DNA of 58,355 nucleotides. Source: Pseudomonadota bacterium (GTDB lineage Bacteria; Chloroflexota; UBA5177). The first letter of the stretch is position 1. Every line of letters begins with the position of its first letter. Made by a program: the position numbers and the translations under genes. The notes under the pieces are model-generated. The model had not been told where the DNA came from. It made no database searches and saw nothing but the letters and a program-made list of their open reading frames with translations. Positions 7,282-16,257 of this stretch are shown here, piece by piece. The stretch is taken from positions 1-58,355 of the forward strand of contig JAJPIP010000031.1 of assembly GCA_021324655.1 (NCBI GenBank), in the 5' to 3' direction.

Positions 7282-8655
7282 ATGGCCGCGACAACCATGA
7301 AGGAATCCCCGCCCGTACCGTCTCGCCGCCTGCGCTCCTATGTCCTGGGCAACGCTTTCGCCCTCTATCTCGGCCTGATTGCGGCGTATGTCGCGGGCCA
7401 CTTAGCGGGGGCCGGTAGCGGCGACCTCCTGAACATCCGCACCACCGACTTCGCGCAGTACTACGCCGCGGCGTCGATGATCCTGCACGGACACATCGGC
7501 GCGCTGTACAACCTCTCGGCCACCTGGCATCTTCAGCGGCAGATTGCGGGGCCGACCCACGGCGTCTTCGCCGTTATTCCCTACCTCTATCCGCCGTACT
7601 TTGCGCTGGCTCTCGTGCCGCTCGCTCTCTTGCCCTATGGGCTCGCCTATCTGATCTGGCTCGCCTGCAATTGCCTGATGCTCTCCCTGGCGATGTTCTT
7701 CCTGGAAGGCGCCGCGGACCTCGGACGCCGCGGGACGATCGCCTTCCGTCTCCTGGCGCTGGCGTCGCTCCCCATCCTCCTGGCCCTGGGATTGGGCCAG
7801 GTATCGCTGTTGTTGCTCGTCCTCTGCACGCTTGCTCTCGTGGCGTTGCGGCGCGGGTATGACCGGGCGGCGGGCGGCCTCCTGGCGGTTGCCTCCCTCA
7901 AGCCGGCTTACCTGCTGCCGGTGCTGCTGGTTCTCCTGCTGACGCGCCGCCGTCGTGCCCTCGAGGGCTATCTCGCCGGCGTCGCGGTCCTGATCGCCGC
8001 CGTGCTCCCGTTCTCCGGCCTCGGCATCTATGCCGGTTACCTCCGGCTCCTCCGTCTCGACGAGTCGTGGCAGGGTGGCGCTAACGGCGGCTTCTGGTAC
8101 CACGGCGTCCCGATCTCCTCGGCGACATATGCGCCGCAGTGGAACCAGAGCCTCGCGGGCTTTTCACAGCTCCTGCTGCCGCACAGCACGGCCGGTCCGT
8201 TGTACCTCGTGGCCAGCCTCGTCGTCGTGCTGGCCGTGGCCTGGATCGCCTGGAAGGCGCCCTCGATCACGCTGCCGTTCGGAGCGGCCATCGCCGCGGG
8301 GCTCCTTATCAGCCCCCACACCCTGATGTACGATCTGGCCGTGGCCCTCCTGCCGGCGGCCGCCTGCCTCGGCTGGCGCCGGGCGGCCAAGCCGGTGCTC
8401 ATCCCGGCGGCGCTCATTGCTGTAGAGCTGGCAGTGACAATTGGGTACAAACTCGCGTTCTTTGTTCCGGTGCAACTCGCCGTTCCAGCCCTCGTCCTGC
8501 TGGTCGGTCTCTTCGCACTCGTGACCGGACGTCTTGCCAAGCGTAGCGCGGAGGCGGAAGGCACGCGGTCGCTTCGAGCGTGCGCACAGCGGGGGAGTGA
8601 TTCACCGGACCTTCGCTCACGGGAGCCGACACGGGGGAAGTTTCAATCCACCTAA
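7282..8655 (+). CDS. GT87-family (DUF2029) membrane glycosyltransferase
   Basis: This 457-residue polytopic protein has the GT87 pattern: a first segment, then TTDFAQYYAAASMILHG with the acidic residue expected at the active site, then IPYLYPPYFALALVPLALLP. Further segments include LLALGLGQVSLLLLVLC and GGLLAVASLKPAYLLPVLLV. GT87 enzymes are GT-C mannosyltransferases or arabinosyltransferases that use polyprenyl-phosphate sugars. I chose the ATG at 7282, close to the first hydrophobic segment; the frame is open further upstream to 7153 but that sequence looks non-coding. Paralogues are at 21788 and 24599. Confidence 0.8.
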   Translation: MAATTMKESPPVPSRRLRSYVLGNAFALYLGLIAAYVAGHLAGAGSGDLLNIRTTDFAQYYAAASMILHGHIGALYNLSATWHLQRQIAGPTHGVFAVIPYLYPPYFALALVPLALLPYGLAYLIWLACNCLMLSLAMFFLEGAADLGRRGTIAFRLLALASLPILLALGLGQVSLLLLVLCTLALVALRRGYDRAAGGLLAVASLKPAYLLPVLLVLLLTRRRRALEGYLAGVAVLIAAVLPFSGLGIYAGYLRLLRLDESWQGGANGGFWYHGVPISSATYAPQWNQSLAGFSQLLLPHSTAGPLYLVASLVVVLAVAWIAWKAPSITLPFGAAIAAGLLISPHTLMYDLAVALLPAAACLGWRRAAKPVLIPAALIAVELAVTIGYKLAFFVPVQLAVPALVLLVGLFALVTGRLAKRSAEAEGTRSLRACAQRGSDSPDLRSREPTRGKFQST

Positions 8656-8802
8656 ATGGGCGAATCATCGAGCCGAACATGGTGAGCAACTGACCAAGCG
8701 TCTGGACGAGCCGTCCGAGGGACAACCCGCGCGGGAGGAGGAAACCCCAATCGTTTCCCGTTATTCGGCTCGTTCGGACGCCGAATGTGGTACGGGCGAA
8801 GG

Positions 8803-9606
8803 ATGGAGATCTCCGGAAGTTCGCACTACCATGTGGAATTAGCCATGCGGACGCAGCAGTTTGATCTTCACGACGACATCGAAGAGCGGCATTGGTGGTT
8901 TCGGGGCCGGCGCGATATTATCCTCGGTCTAGCCCGAACGGTAGCCGCACCTCCCGGTCGTGTCGCAATGGAGATAGGCTGCGGCACCGGAGGAAACCTT
9001 CGGGCATTGAGCACCGACTACGTCGTGCGGGGAACAGATGCCTCCGCGGACGCGGTTGCAGTCGCGCTATCCAAGGTGCCCTCGGCAGACGTCCGCCTCT
9101 CTGCGGATCCGGCGGGCGATGCCGATTGGTTGGCCGAGTCGAGCATCGTCCTGATCCTGGACGTCCTCGAGCACATCGAGGACGATGCCGGCTTCCTGGC
9201 GCGAGCCGTGGCAGGCATGCGTCCCGGTTCTCACATCGTGGTCGCGGTACCTGCCGGGATGCACTTGTGGTCCCCCCACGACGTGGCGTTCGGACATTAC
9301 CGCCGCTACGATCCGACAAGTCTCGCCGCGCTCTGGAGGAGCCTCCCCGTCCGTGAGCGCTTGCTCAGCTATTACAACTCACGCCTGTACCCGATCATTC
9401 GCGCGGTCCGTCTGGTCAGCCGGGCACGTGGTTCCGCGGTCGGCCGAGCGGGAACGGACTTCAGCATGTATCCCGGTCCCATCAATAGGGTGCTCGAGAG
9501 GATCTTCGCGGGCGAACTGCAAAGTCTCGAGCGCGCGATGGCCGGGCGCGGCAAGCCCTACTCGCGGGGCGCAAGCCTTATCGCGCTGCTCGAGCGCACG
9601 ACATGA
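8803..9606 (+). CDS. Class I SAM-dependent methyltransferase
   Basis: This protein of 267 residues has DDIEERHWWFRGRRDII before the Rossmann fold, then motif I (VAMEIGCGTGGNL), an acidic motif II (RGTDASADAVA) and motif IV (IVLILDVLEHIEDDAGFL). It is typical of methyltransferases encoded beside glycosyltransferases in polysaccharide or polyprenyl-lipid clusters. The start at 8803 is preferred because the sequence up to HWWF looks like a continuous helix; 8785 and 8845 are alternatives. It overlaps the following GT2 gene by four bases, so the two are translationally coupled. The 8656-8802 gap holds no clear gene. Confidence 0.85.
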   Translation: MEISGSSHYHVELAMRTQQFDLHDDIEERHWWFRGRRDIILGLARTVAAPPGRVAMEIGCGTGGNLRALSTDYVVRGTDASADAVAVALSKVPSADVRLSADPAGDADWLAESSIVLILDVLEHIEDDAGFLARAVAGMRPGSHIVVAVPAGMHLWSPHDVAFGHYRRYDPTSLAALWRSLPVRERLLSYYNSRLYPIIRAVRLVSRARGSAVGRAGTDFSMYPGPINRVLERIFAGELQSLERAMAGRGKPYSRGASLIALLERTT

Positions 9607-10631
9607 GAAGCGATCAGCGCCGCGAAAGCCAGGACTCGGACGGGCCAACGCTTTCCATTGTCGTCCCTGTCTACAACGAGGGTGCACTTGTCGTGGAGTT
9701 GGTGGAGCGCATTGTGCGTGTCGTGCGGCATTGCGCGGATACGACCGAGATCTTGTTTGTCAATGACGGCAGCAGTGACGACACACTCCCCCGGCTCGTC
9801 CGACTCTCGACTCAGATTCCCGAGTTGAAGGTCATCGATCTGACAAGGAATTTCGGCCATATGTCGGCCCTCATGGCAGGCCTCGAGGCAGCGCGGGGCG
9901 AGGCGGTCGTCGTGATGGACGGTGACCTTCAAGACCCGCCCGAACTGATCAAGGAGATGGTGCAACGCTGGCAGGAGGGGGCGCACCTCGTGCTTGCCCA
10001 TCGATCCTCCCGCGGGGAAGGAGCGGTGCGCCGGGTGATGACCTCGGTTTTTTACTCGTTCCTCTCACGTCTAACCAAAGGGCGCATTCCCGGTCAGGTC
10101 GGGACATTTTCGCTCCTTGATAGACAGTGCGTGACGCTCATTCGGCAGTTTTCCGAGTCCCAGCGGTTCTTCGCCGGGATGAGGGCCTGGATCGGCTATG
10201 AACCGGCGATCGTGGAATACGACCGCCCGGAGCGCGCTTACGGTCGCAGCAGAGTCGGGCTCCGCGGGGCGCTGCGGCTCGCGCGTGTCGGCTTGTTATC
10301 GTTCTCAGAGCTGCCCCTGCGGCTCACCGCTCTCCTTGCCATGGCCGGGGCCGTGACTCTCGCTCTATTCGGTATCGCGGTCATAATAATCAAGCTCGCA
10401 TCGAGCGCCGCGATCCCCGGATGGGCCTCGACCATGGTGCTTATCGGTTTCGTGGCCTCGCTCCAGAGTGCGTGCCTCGCCGTCATGAGCGAGTATCTCG
10501 CCATTCTCTTCGTCGAGATCAAGCGCCGTCCGGACGGCGTCGTCAAGGATGTCTATCAGCACGGCGCTGCGCTGCGGCCGCAAACGGACAACGTCGAGGT
10601 CAGGGCACTGCCGGGCGTCAGCACCAGGTAG
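9603..10631 (+). CDS. GtrB/DPM1-like family 2 glycosyltransferase
   Basis: This 342-residue protein has a cytosolic GT-A domain followed by two C-terminal membrane segments (about 240-310). Signatures are LSIVVPVYNEG, EILFVNDGSSDDTL, the DxD metal site in VVVMDGDLQDPPELI, and RRVMTSVFYSFLSRL. This layout matches bactoprenol or dolichyl phosphate sugar transferases such as GtrB and ArnC. They transfer a sugar from a nucleotide donor to polyprenyl phosphate. The product would be the donor for the GT-C membrane enzymes encoded around it. The gene is four bases overlapped with the methyltransferase and three bases from the next gene, so they form an operon. Confidence 0.88.
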   Translation: MRSDQRRESQDSDGPTLSIVVPVYNEGALVVELVERIVRVVRHCADTTEILFVNDGSSDDTLPRLVRLSTQIPELKVIDLTRNFGHMSALMAGLEAARGEAVVVMDGDLQDPPELIKEMVQRWQEGAHLVLAHRSSRGEGAVRRVMTSVFYSFLSRLTKGRIPGQVGTFSLLDRQCVTLIRQFSESQRFFAGMRAWIGYEPAIVEYDRPERAYGRSRVGLRGALRLARVGLLSFSELPLRLTALLAMAGAVTLALFGIAVIIIKLASSAAIPGWASTMVLIGFVASLQSACLAVMSEYLAILFVEIKRRPDGVVKDVYQHGAALRPQTDNVEVRALPGVSTR

Positions 10632-10634
10632 CGC

Positions 10635-13028
10635 ATGAGTGCAACTACCGAGTCCCCGGCTGCGCCGGCCCCCCGCACGGCTCCCGGCACGGCGGGTGTC
10701 GACTGGAAGCGTGTGCTCAGGACGCTGCAAAGCGAGGAGGCGGCGTTCGTGGGGCGCGCTCTTTCCGTAGGGGTTGCCCTCATCCCGATCTGGCGGATGT
10801 TTCAGATCATTAACACGTCCGGTGAGAACACATTGTCGGACGACTACGTGACGTTTACAGCAGCCTTCAATCAGATGTTGAGCGGTCGGTACAACTGGCT
10901 GCACCTTCTTCACGACAGCTTCGCCGTCGGCTCTCACTCGCTCGTCACCCTCTTCCTGCTGAGTCTGGTCAACATCGCGCTCTTCCACTGGAACATCTAC
11001 TTCGATCTCAACGTTGGGCTGGTGGCCGCGGTGCTCCGCACCACACTGCTGTTCGCGGCTCTGACCCGTTACTTCACGCCCCGGGCACGGTGGACGTATC
11101 TGCCGGTGCTCACCCTGCTCAGTTTTGGCACCGCGCAGATCAATACCTACGGATTCAGTATCACGACCGTGTACACGAACTTTCCGCAATTAGGGCTCGC
11201 AATCGGAATCCTCGCCGCGGTGCTTTGGCCGAGGACTGCCCGCGCCGTCATCATTATGAGCCTCGCGGGAGTCTTCAGTTCGTGGAGCGGTGGAGCGGGT
11301 CTCAGCGTGTGGCCGGCCTTCGCGCTGGCGCTTGTGCTGGGGCAGGATCGCCGCCCCAGCCATTACGTCATTCTGGCCAGCGGTGCCGTCGCCGGGTTGT
11401 ACCCATACGTCAAGTACATTCTTGTGCAGCCGTACTGGCCTCAGGCCTTGAACCGATTGGAGTTCCCGCACGCTCACCACACGGCACAGTCCACATTCGT
11501 CCCGTTTGTCGCCGCGTTGGGACTTCCTCTGGCTCACGGTTTTATGCCGGTCTACTGCGTGTGCATCGGGGCGGCGGGCCTCATCTTTCTGGCCCTTGCT
11601 GGGATCTTCTTGCACGTGCGGCACTGGCTTCAGCACCCGGCCGTCCTCCCCGCCCTGGTGCTCATCGCCTACTCCTTGTCCGATGCGGCTCTGACCGCGG
11701 CCGCGCGCGGGGGAGTTACACCCTGGTACGCTGCGAACTTTGTCCCGTTCTGGATCGGGCTCACGGCGATTGCGTGGGTGTTCTGGACGCGAGAGCGTAG
11801 CAGAAGGTGCCGGCTCTGGGCGTTTGCCCTGCTGTATGTGATGACCGCGCTGTACGCGACCTCAAATCTAGTGTTCGCCGATGACCAGTTTTTCCTCTAC
11901 CTGCGGACCCATGCCGGCGCGTCCGCTTCGTGCTTGCGTTCGTACCGCACGGCGCCCGCGTATTGTGAGATGGAGCTGGGTGCCTGGCAGCCCGGAACGT
12001 CCTGGGCACTGTTCCAGGAACTCGGAGCGATGCTGCAGAGGCATCACCTCTCGGTCTTCGGTCCACAGGAGCGCTGGACGTTGCAGGGCGACTACGGCCT
12101 GCCGTCCGTCCAGGTGCAATACGACACCCTGGACCAAGTGCGTTGGGTGAGGCCGGATGATGGTTCTATGGAGCCGTATTCCGACTACCGGCACCTCAAT
12201 CTGCTCCTCGCAAGCGGAAATAGTCTGTCATGGACTTTGCATGTGCCCTTACGCACCACGTCAGCCACCCTCCGCTCGGGAGTGGAATTGCCAGTCGGTC
12301 CGGCAGCCGGCCTCGCACGATTTCAAGTCCGCTCAGACGGCCATGCCGCCTCGATAGTGGTGCGGCTGGATGCCGTGCGGAGCCGGCAGGCAGTGGCGAT
12401 TCCGCTCGCCCAGTACCGCGGCAGAACTATCACGATCGTGCTCCGGCCGTCTACACGCGGCGGCGAGTTCCTCACGTATCAATACCCATACGTAGACGTT
12501 CGGCTTCCGTCCGGTGGTCCGCCGCCTGACGTCGGCGCGCCGTACGTCGCTCCTTCCTGGACGGCTCGTGACCTACTGCTGCAGCCGGACCCCGCGGTTT
12601 CCCTCCGGGGGCCCCGCGAGCCGCGACGTGCGTCCCACCGATGGGTACCGGTTCCGGGCAAGAACGGTATCTCCATCTGGTACCGAGTCGCTGGAGGCGC
12701 CTGCCTGGCCGATTACAGCCATCTGGTCTTCCGCCTGGCCGTTCCCAGGAGCTACTGGCCACGCGCCGCCGCCGTGCTACTTCACCTAAGGAATGGCCGG
12801 CGCTCCCTGACCAACACCGTAGTCATGCCACTCCGGCCGGACGGAAGACCGCACACCTACCTGTATGATCTGAAGCTGCTGCCGCTCACCCGCGCCGACC
12901 GCCTGATGTCGGTATCGCTGGTCCCGCTGACGGACGCTCGGCCCGATAATAGGGCGGACACCCATGCGGGCTTCGTGCGGCTTATTCGCCGCCGGGAGAC
13001 GTCGTCGGCCTGCGCACGCGGAGGTTAG
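10635..13028 (+). CDS. Large polytopic membrane protein with soluble C-terminal domain
   Basis: This 797-residue protein has about ten hydrophobic segments between residues 40 and 430, then a soluble, probably extracytoplasmic region of about 370 residues rich in beta-like sequence. The first loop contains NTLSDDYVTFTAAFNQML, acidic residues placed as in GT-C enzymes. It starts three bases after the GtrB-like gene, the position often occupied by the specific glycosyltransferase (GtrC-like) that uses the polyprenyl-linked sugar made by GtrB. That role is inference; I recognise no specific family. The C-terminal region could bind carbohydrate, but no motif proves this. Confidence 0.62.
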   Translation: MSATTESPAAPAPRTAPGTAGVDWKRVLRTLQSEEAAFVGRALSVGVALIPIWRMFQIINTSGENTLSDDYVTFTAAFNQMLSGRYNWLHLLHDSFAVGSHSLVTLFLLSLVNIALFHWNIYFDLNVGLVAAVLRTTLLFAALTRYFTPRARWTYLPVLTLLSFGTAQINTYGFSITTVYTNFPQLGLAIGILAAVLWPRTARAVIIMSLAGVFSSWSGGAGLSVWPAFALALVLGQDRRPSHYVILASGAVAGLYPYVKYILVQPYWPQALNRLEFPHAHHTAQSTFVPFVAALGLPLAHGFMPVYCVCIGAAGLIFLALAGIFLHVRHWLQHPAVLPALVLIAYSLSDAALTAAARGGVTPWYAANFVPFWIGLTAIAWVFWTRERSRRCRLWAFALLYVMTALYATSNLVFADDQFFLYLRTHAGASASCLRSYRTAPAYCEMELGAWQPGTSWALFQELGAMLQRHHLSVFGPQERWTLQGDYGLPSVQVQYDTLDQVRWVRPDDGSMEPYSDYRHLNLLLASGNSLSWTLHVPLRTTSATLRSGVELPVGPAAGLARFQVRSDGHAASIVVRLDAVRSRQAVAIPLAQYRGRTITIVLRPSTRGGEFLTYQYPYVDVRLPSGGPPPDVGAPYVAPSWTARDLLLQPDPAVSLRGPREPRRASHRWVPVPGKNGISIWYRVAGGACLADYSHLVFRLAVPRSYWPRAAAVLLHLRNGRRSLTNTVVMPLRPDGRPHTYLYDLKLLPLTRADRLMSVSLVPLTDARPDNRADTHAGFVRLIRRRETSSACARGG

Positions 13029-13048
13029 GCGCCAGGTGTCGTCCTGCG

Positions 13049-14200
13049 CTAATAGATTCCGTAGCCGGCGGCGAAAAGCATCGCCGCCCCTGCGCTCAGG
13101 AGAGCAGCCGGCCCGGCGGCCAACAGGAGCCGTTCACGTCGCTCGATCGTGGCCAGTGCGCAAAAGATGGGGAAGCACACGCTGACGTAGCGGGTTAGCG
13201 ATTGCAACCCAGCGGACAGGGGCAGCGCGAGCAGCATCACGACAAGCAGGGCAGCCGCGAGTCCGAGCCGGGAGTACACGAGTGGCAAAAGCGCCACCGC
13301 CAGGACAAGCGCAGCCAGCATGATTGCGAGGTAGCTTGTCGAGTACCCAGAGCTTGATTGAAGCAGCAACTCCGCCACCACATGATGCATGTCCGTGTTC
13401 CAACCGGGGACAAATTTCGCCCTCTCGTAGGCAAGCGGCGTCCCAAAGGCAATCCACTGATAGACCGCGAATCCAGCGAGCCCTCCCACCGCGGCTAGTG
13501 GCGGCAGAAGCGAACCCAATCCTCGGATCCCGTGACGTTGCCGCAGTAACAGCAACAGAGGAATAACGACGACGCCCGTCGGCCGGGTGAGCACCAACAG
13601 GACGGATGACACCGCGGCCAGGTACCATAACCGCCTCTCGAAGCTGACCCAGACCGCCAGGAGGAGCATGAGGAACATCGATTCGCTGTAAGCCGCAGCG
13701 AAAAACAGAGAGAAGGGATACATGAGGAGAATCACCATCGCGAGCGGCGCCCGGTCTCCCCAGCCACGGTCATGCATCCAGATCGCAAGTAGGACGGCCG
13801 CGGCGGCCAGGAATAGAGCCGACAGAATCTCCCCCGCGACATAAGGATTGGACACGATGAACATGGCCGCGCGAATCGCGAGCGGGTAGGCCGGATAGAA
13901 CCCCATAGACGACATGTGTGTTGCGCTGTATTGGTAACCGTGCTCCGCGATCTGCGCGTACCACATGGCATCGCTGTGGGCACCCGCTGCGACAAGGAGT
14001 GCGAGCCCAGACGGGTGCCGACCGAACGGAGGCACAACGCCGCAGCCACACGGTGGAATTACAGTGGGCGCGATTGCTCCGACTACCAGCATCACGCCCC
14101 GCCAGATGAGGGCGACAGACAGCGTGCGCACGATAATGCGTGAAGGGACAGCTGTCAGTACGGATTCCTGCCGGGTGGTGAGATCCGTTGCCGACGCCAT
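13049..14200 (-). CDS. PIG-V-like mannosyltransferase family membrane protein
   Basis: This 383-residue polytopic protein has the PIG-V/GPI-mannosyltransferase II signature: HSDAMWYAQIAEHGYQY in the first loop, then MGFYPAYPLAIRA, then YPFSLFFAAAYSESMFLMLL and VLTRPTGVVVI. Bacterial members are GT-C mannosyltransferases using polyprenyl-phosphate mannose. It is convergent with the 10.6-13.0 kb gene and separated from it by 20 bases. A TAATCT hexamer seven bases before the ATG suggests a leaderless mRNA. Confidence 0.8.
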   Translation of the reverse strand: MASATDLTTRQESVLTAVPSRIIVRTLSVALIWRGVMLVVGAIAPTVIPPCGCGVVPPFGRHPSGLALLVAAGAHSDAMWYAQIAEHGYQYSATHMSSMGFYPAYPLAIRAAMFIVSNPYVAGEILSALFLAAAAVLLAIWMHDRGWGDRAPLAMVILLMYPFSLFFAAAYSESMFLMLLLAVWVSFERRLWYLAAVSSVLLVLTRPTGVVVIPLLLLLRQRHGIRGLGSLLPPLAAVGGLAGFAVYQWIAFGTPLAYERAKFVPGWNTDMHHVVAELLLQSSSGYSTSYLAIMLAALVLAVALLPLVYSRLGLAAALLVVMLLALPLSAGLQSLTRYVSVCFPIFCALATIERRERLLLAAGPAALLSAGAAMLFAAGYGIY

Positions 14201-14207
14201 ACAGGCT

Positions 14208-14213
14208 AGATTA
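14208..14213 (-). promoter_or_regulatory. Putative leaderless -10 element of PIG-V-like gene
   Basis: TAATCT on the minus strand (14213-14208) ends seven bases before the ATG at 14200, with no Shine-Dalgarno sequence in between. No -35 is visible at 16-18 bases. Confidence 0.3.
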
Positions 14214-14385
14214 CAGATCGCCGGTCGCGCCGGCCGTAGTCAAAAGGCACCCTCTTTCCGGGGAAAGGAGTACGTCGTAGAGAATCCGTACCAGGACCAA
14301 GGAGAGCGCCACGGAGTGGGGCCCGCGCGCCTGTGCTTCGCACGTGCTCGTCGGAGCTAGCGGGGTCATCGGCAACTTCCTCGCC

Positions 14386-14976
14386 TCAATGCCGGAGGGT
14401 AGAGCGACGGAGAAGCGTGAAGTCGAAGTTGTGATAAACCGGGGCGTACTGAGTGTGAATGTGATCCACGAGTAAGGGAGCTCCTGGGTTCTGTGTCCCG
14501 CTTGGCTCGTACCAGTAGCCGTACCGACAGACGATGACCCATCGACATTGAGCTAACGACACAATAATCTCCCGCTGCACCTCGGCGCGGGTCTCGACCC
14601 CCGGATTCGTTTCCACGTGCCGGCTTGCGGGACGGAGTTGCAACACGTAGTACAGACCGGTCGCCGTCCACATGGCATGGCGTAATCGGCGCGGTACGAT
14701 GAAGACCTCGTCCGTGGCCGCGTCGATATATCGGAGAAGAGCACGATCCATTCGCGCATCGAAGTGCCGCGCCTCCAGGATGGAGTGCCACGCGCCGTTG
14801 GCAGCCCGAGCTTGAATTTCGCTCGCGACCGCTCTCGGCGTGCCGGCAGCAAACGGCGATATGAGAGCCGAGTACACCAGAACGAACCGCAGAAGGGCTG
14901 GTCTCCATCCGGCCTGGAACGAAGTCGGAGCAGTCCAATCCCGGGCCGTCACTTGTCCGCCCTCAATACCTAGAAC
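14386..14976 (-). pseudogene. Truncated paralogue of the 5.6-kb GT-C gene (C-terminal part)
   Basis: The minus-strand frame ending at 14386 contains ATGLYYVLQLRPASRHVETN and EVQREIIVSLAQCRWVIVC. These align with DLYFVIGLHPAGRYLEVQ and SVQREMIRTLRHTTWVLLL in the C-terminal domain of the glycosyltransferase at 5569-7134. The polytopic N-terminal 400 residues are missing. A frame is open back to 15168, but that part overlaps the acyltransferase and looks non-coding. Upstream it carries TARDWTAPTSF, which resembles TAWDWTAAIHF in the remnant at 17.7-18.1 kb. It is most likely a decayed copy; a small expressed soluble protein is not excluded. Confidence 0.6.
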
Positions 14977-15032
14977 GTGCCGAATCCGAGTGGGCCTGAC
15001 GTGACGTCCGCGTGAGCCGAGTTCCCATCCCG

Positions 15033-16253
15033 TCACGCCGGCAAGCGCACCGCGTCTTGGTGCCCCGGCCGCTTTCCCGGTCGGCCGCCGGGGAGTGCGT
15101 CCGTCCAAGCCAGGCCGCGCATCAGTAATGGCTCCCACCGCTCCCTTGTACTTTGCCTCATCGACCAACGCTCAACCGACATGTGAAGCGCAAGTCCGGC
15201 CAGAACGCCGCCGAATATCCCAGCGATCGCGACTGCCACGCCGGGTGTCGACCGGGGGAGGGCAAATTCCACGGCCTGCATCGCGGGCCAGTGAAGGAGA
15301 TACACGCTGTACGACACGGTGCCGGCACCCGCCAACGGTCGCCAGGCGAGCGCCCTGGCCAGGCTGGAACTGCGTGCCGTGACGGCGATCACGCCTGCGA
15401 ACCCCGCGCCGCTCAGCAGCCCCGTCATCTGGTATCGAGCTACTAGCGGCCACGCAACGAGAGTCACGACAAAGAGCACCCCTGCCGTTAGCGGGAGCAA
15501 AGCCCCGGGGCGGCGGGCCGGGCCGGACCGCACCACAAGTTGGGCGGCGCACAACCCGCTGGTGAACTCGAAGAGTCGCATCGGAAGCAGTGCACGCATC
15601 TGCGAAATCTCGAACGGCGGCAGGGTCTGACCGTGGTGGGAAACGACGAGCCACGCGACACCCATGAGCCAGACGAGCGCGAGTAAGGCCGAGAGACCGA
15701 GGGTGAGGCGAGGATATCTGACGGCCCCCACCAGCACGAAGGGAAAGGCCCAGTACCATTGCCATTCGAGCCCCAGCGACCAGAAGGCGCTATTGAGGGA
15801 AAACGTGTGCCCGGTGAGGTTGTGGATCAGCAGCGCGTGCGCGACGATGCTTCCTGCGGCCAGTCCGTACCCGTCATCGGAGCCGAATGCCGGCCAGTGC
15901 TGAGACTCACAGGCCGCGAGCACGGCGATCGAGGCAATGAGAGCCACGTAGTACGGGGGCAAGATGCGCAGGCAGCGGCGCGCAAAGAATTCACGGGCGC
16001 TGAACCATTCCGGCTCACCGCGGGCGCGGCGACGCAAGGGGCCGATTGCAAGGCAGAACCCCGACAGCACCAGGAACAGGCCGACTCCCTCATCTCCCAA
16101 AAAACCCGCGAAATACCACGCGGTCGTGGCCGTCTCCGTATGTGACGGCGCGAGGGCGATGAGGTGAACCCACGCGTGATAGACGAGTACGAGCAACACG
16201 GCGATTCCCCGCAGCCCATCAAGGTAGCTAAGCCGTTCACTCCTGGCTATCAT
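15033..16253 (-). CDS. Acyltransferase-3 family protein, copy 1
   Basis: This 406-residue OafA/YrhL-type membrane O-acyltransferase begins RLSYLDGLRGIAVLLVLVYH, with the conserved His at the end of the first segment. It continues with GVGLFLVLSGFCLA and EFFARRCLRILPPYYVAL, where the Arg pair is part of the active site. Such proteins move acetyl or other acyl groups from the cytosolic side to glycans outside. About ten membrane segments are expected. It starts four bases after the stop of copy 2, so the two are probably co-transcribed; a TAGATT hexamer six bases upstream of its ATG lies in the end of copy 2. The C-terminal ~50 residues are polar. Confidence 0.9.
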   Translation of the reverse strand: MIARSERLSYLDGLRGIAVLLVLVYHAWVHLIALAPSHTETATTAWYFAGFLGDEGVGLFLVLSGFCLAIGPLRRRARGEPEWFSAREFFARRCLRILPPYYVALIASIAVLAACESQHWPAFGSDDGYGLAAGSIVAHALLIHNLTGHTFSLNSAFWSLGLEWQWYWAFPFVLVGAVRYPRLTLGLSALLALVWLMGVAWLVVSHHGQTLPPFEISQMRALLPMRLFEFTSGLCAAQLVVRSGPARRPGALLPLTAGVLFVVTLVAWPLVARYQMTGLLSGAGFAGVIAVTARSSSLARALAWRPLAGAGTVSYSVYLLHWPAMQAVEFALPRSTPGVAVAIAGIFGGVLAGLALHMSVERWSMRQSTRERWEPLLMRGLAWTDALPGGRPGKRPGHQDAVRLPA

Positions 16254-16257
16254 GCGC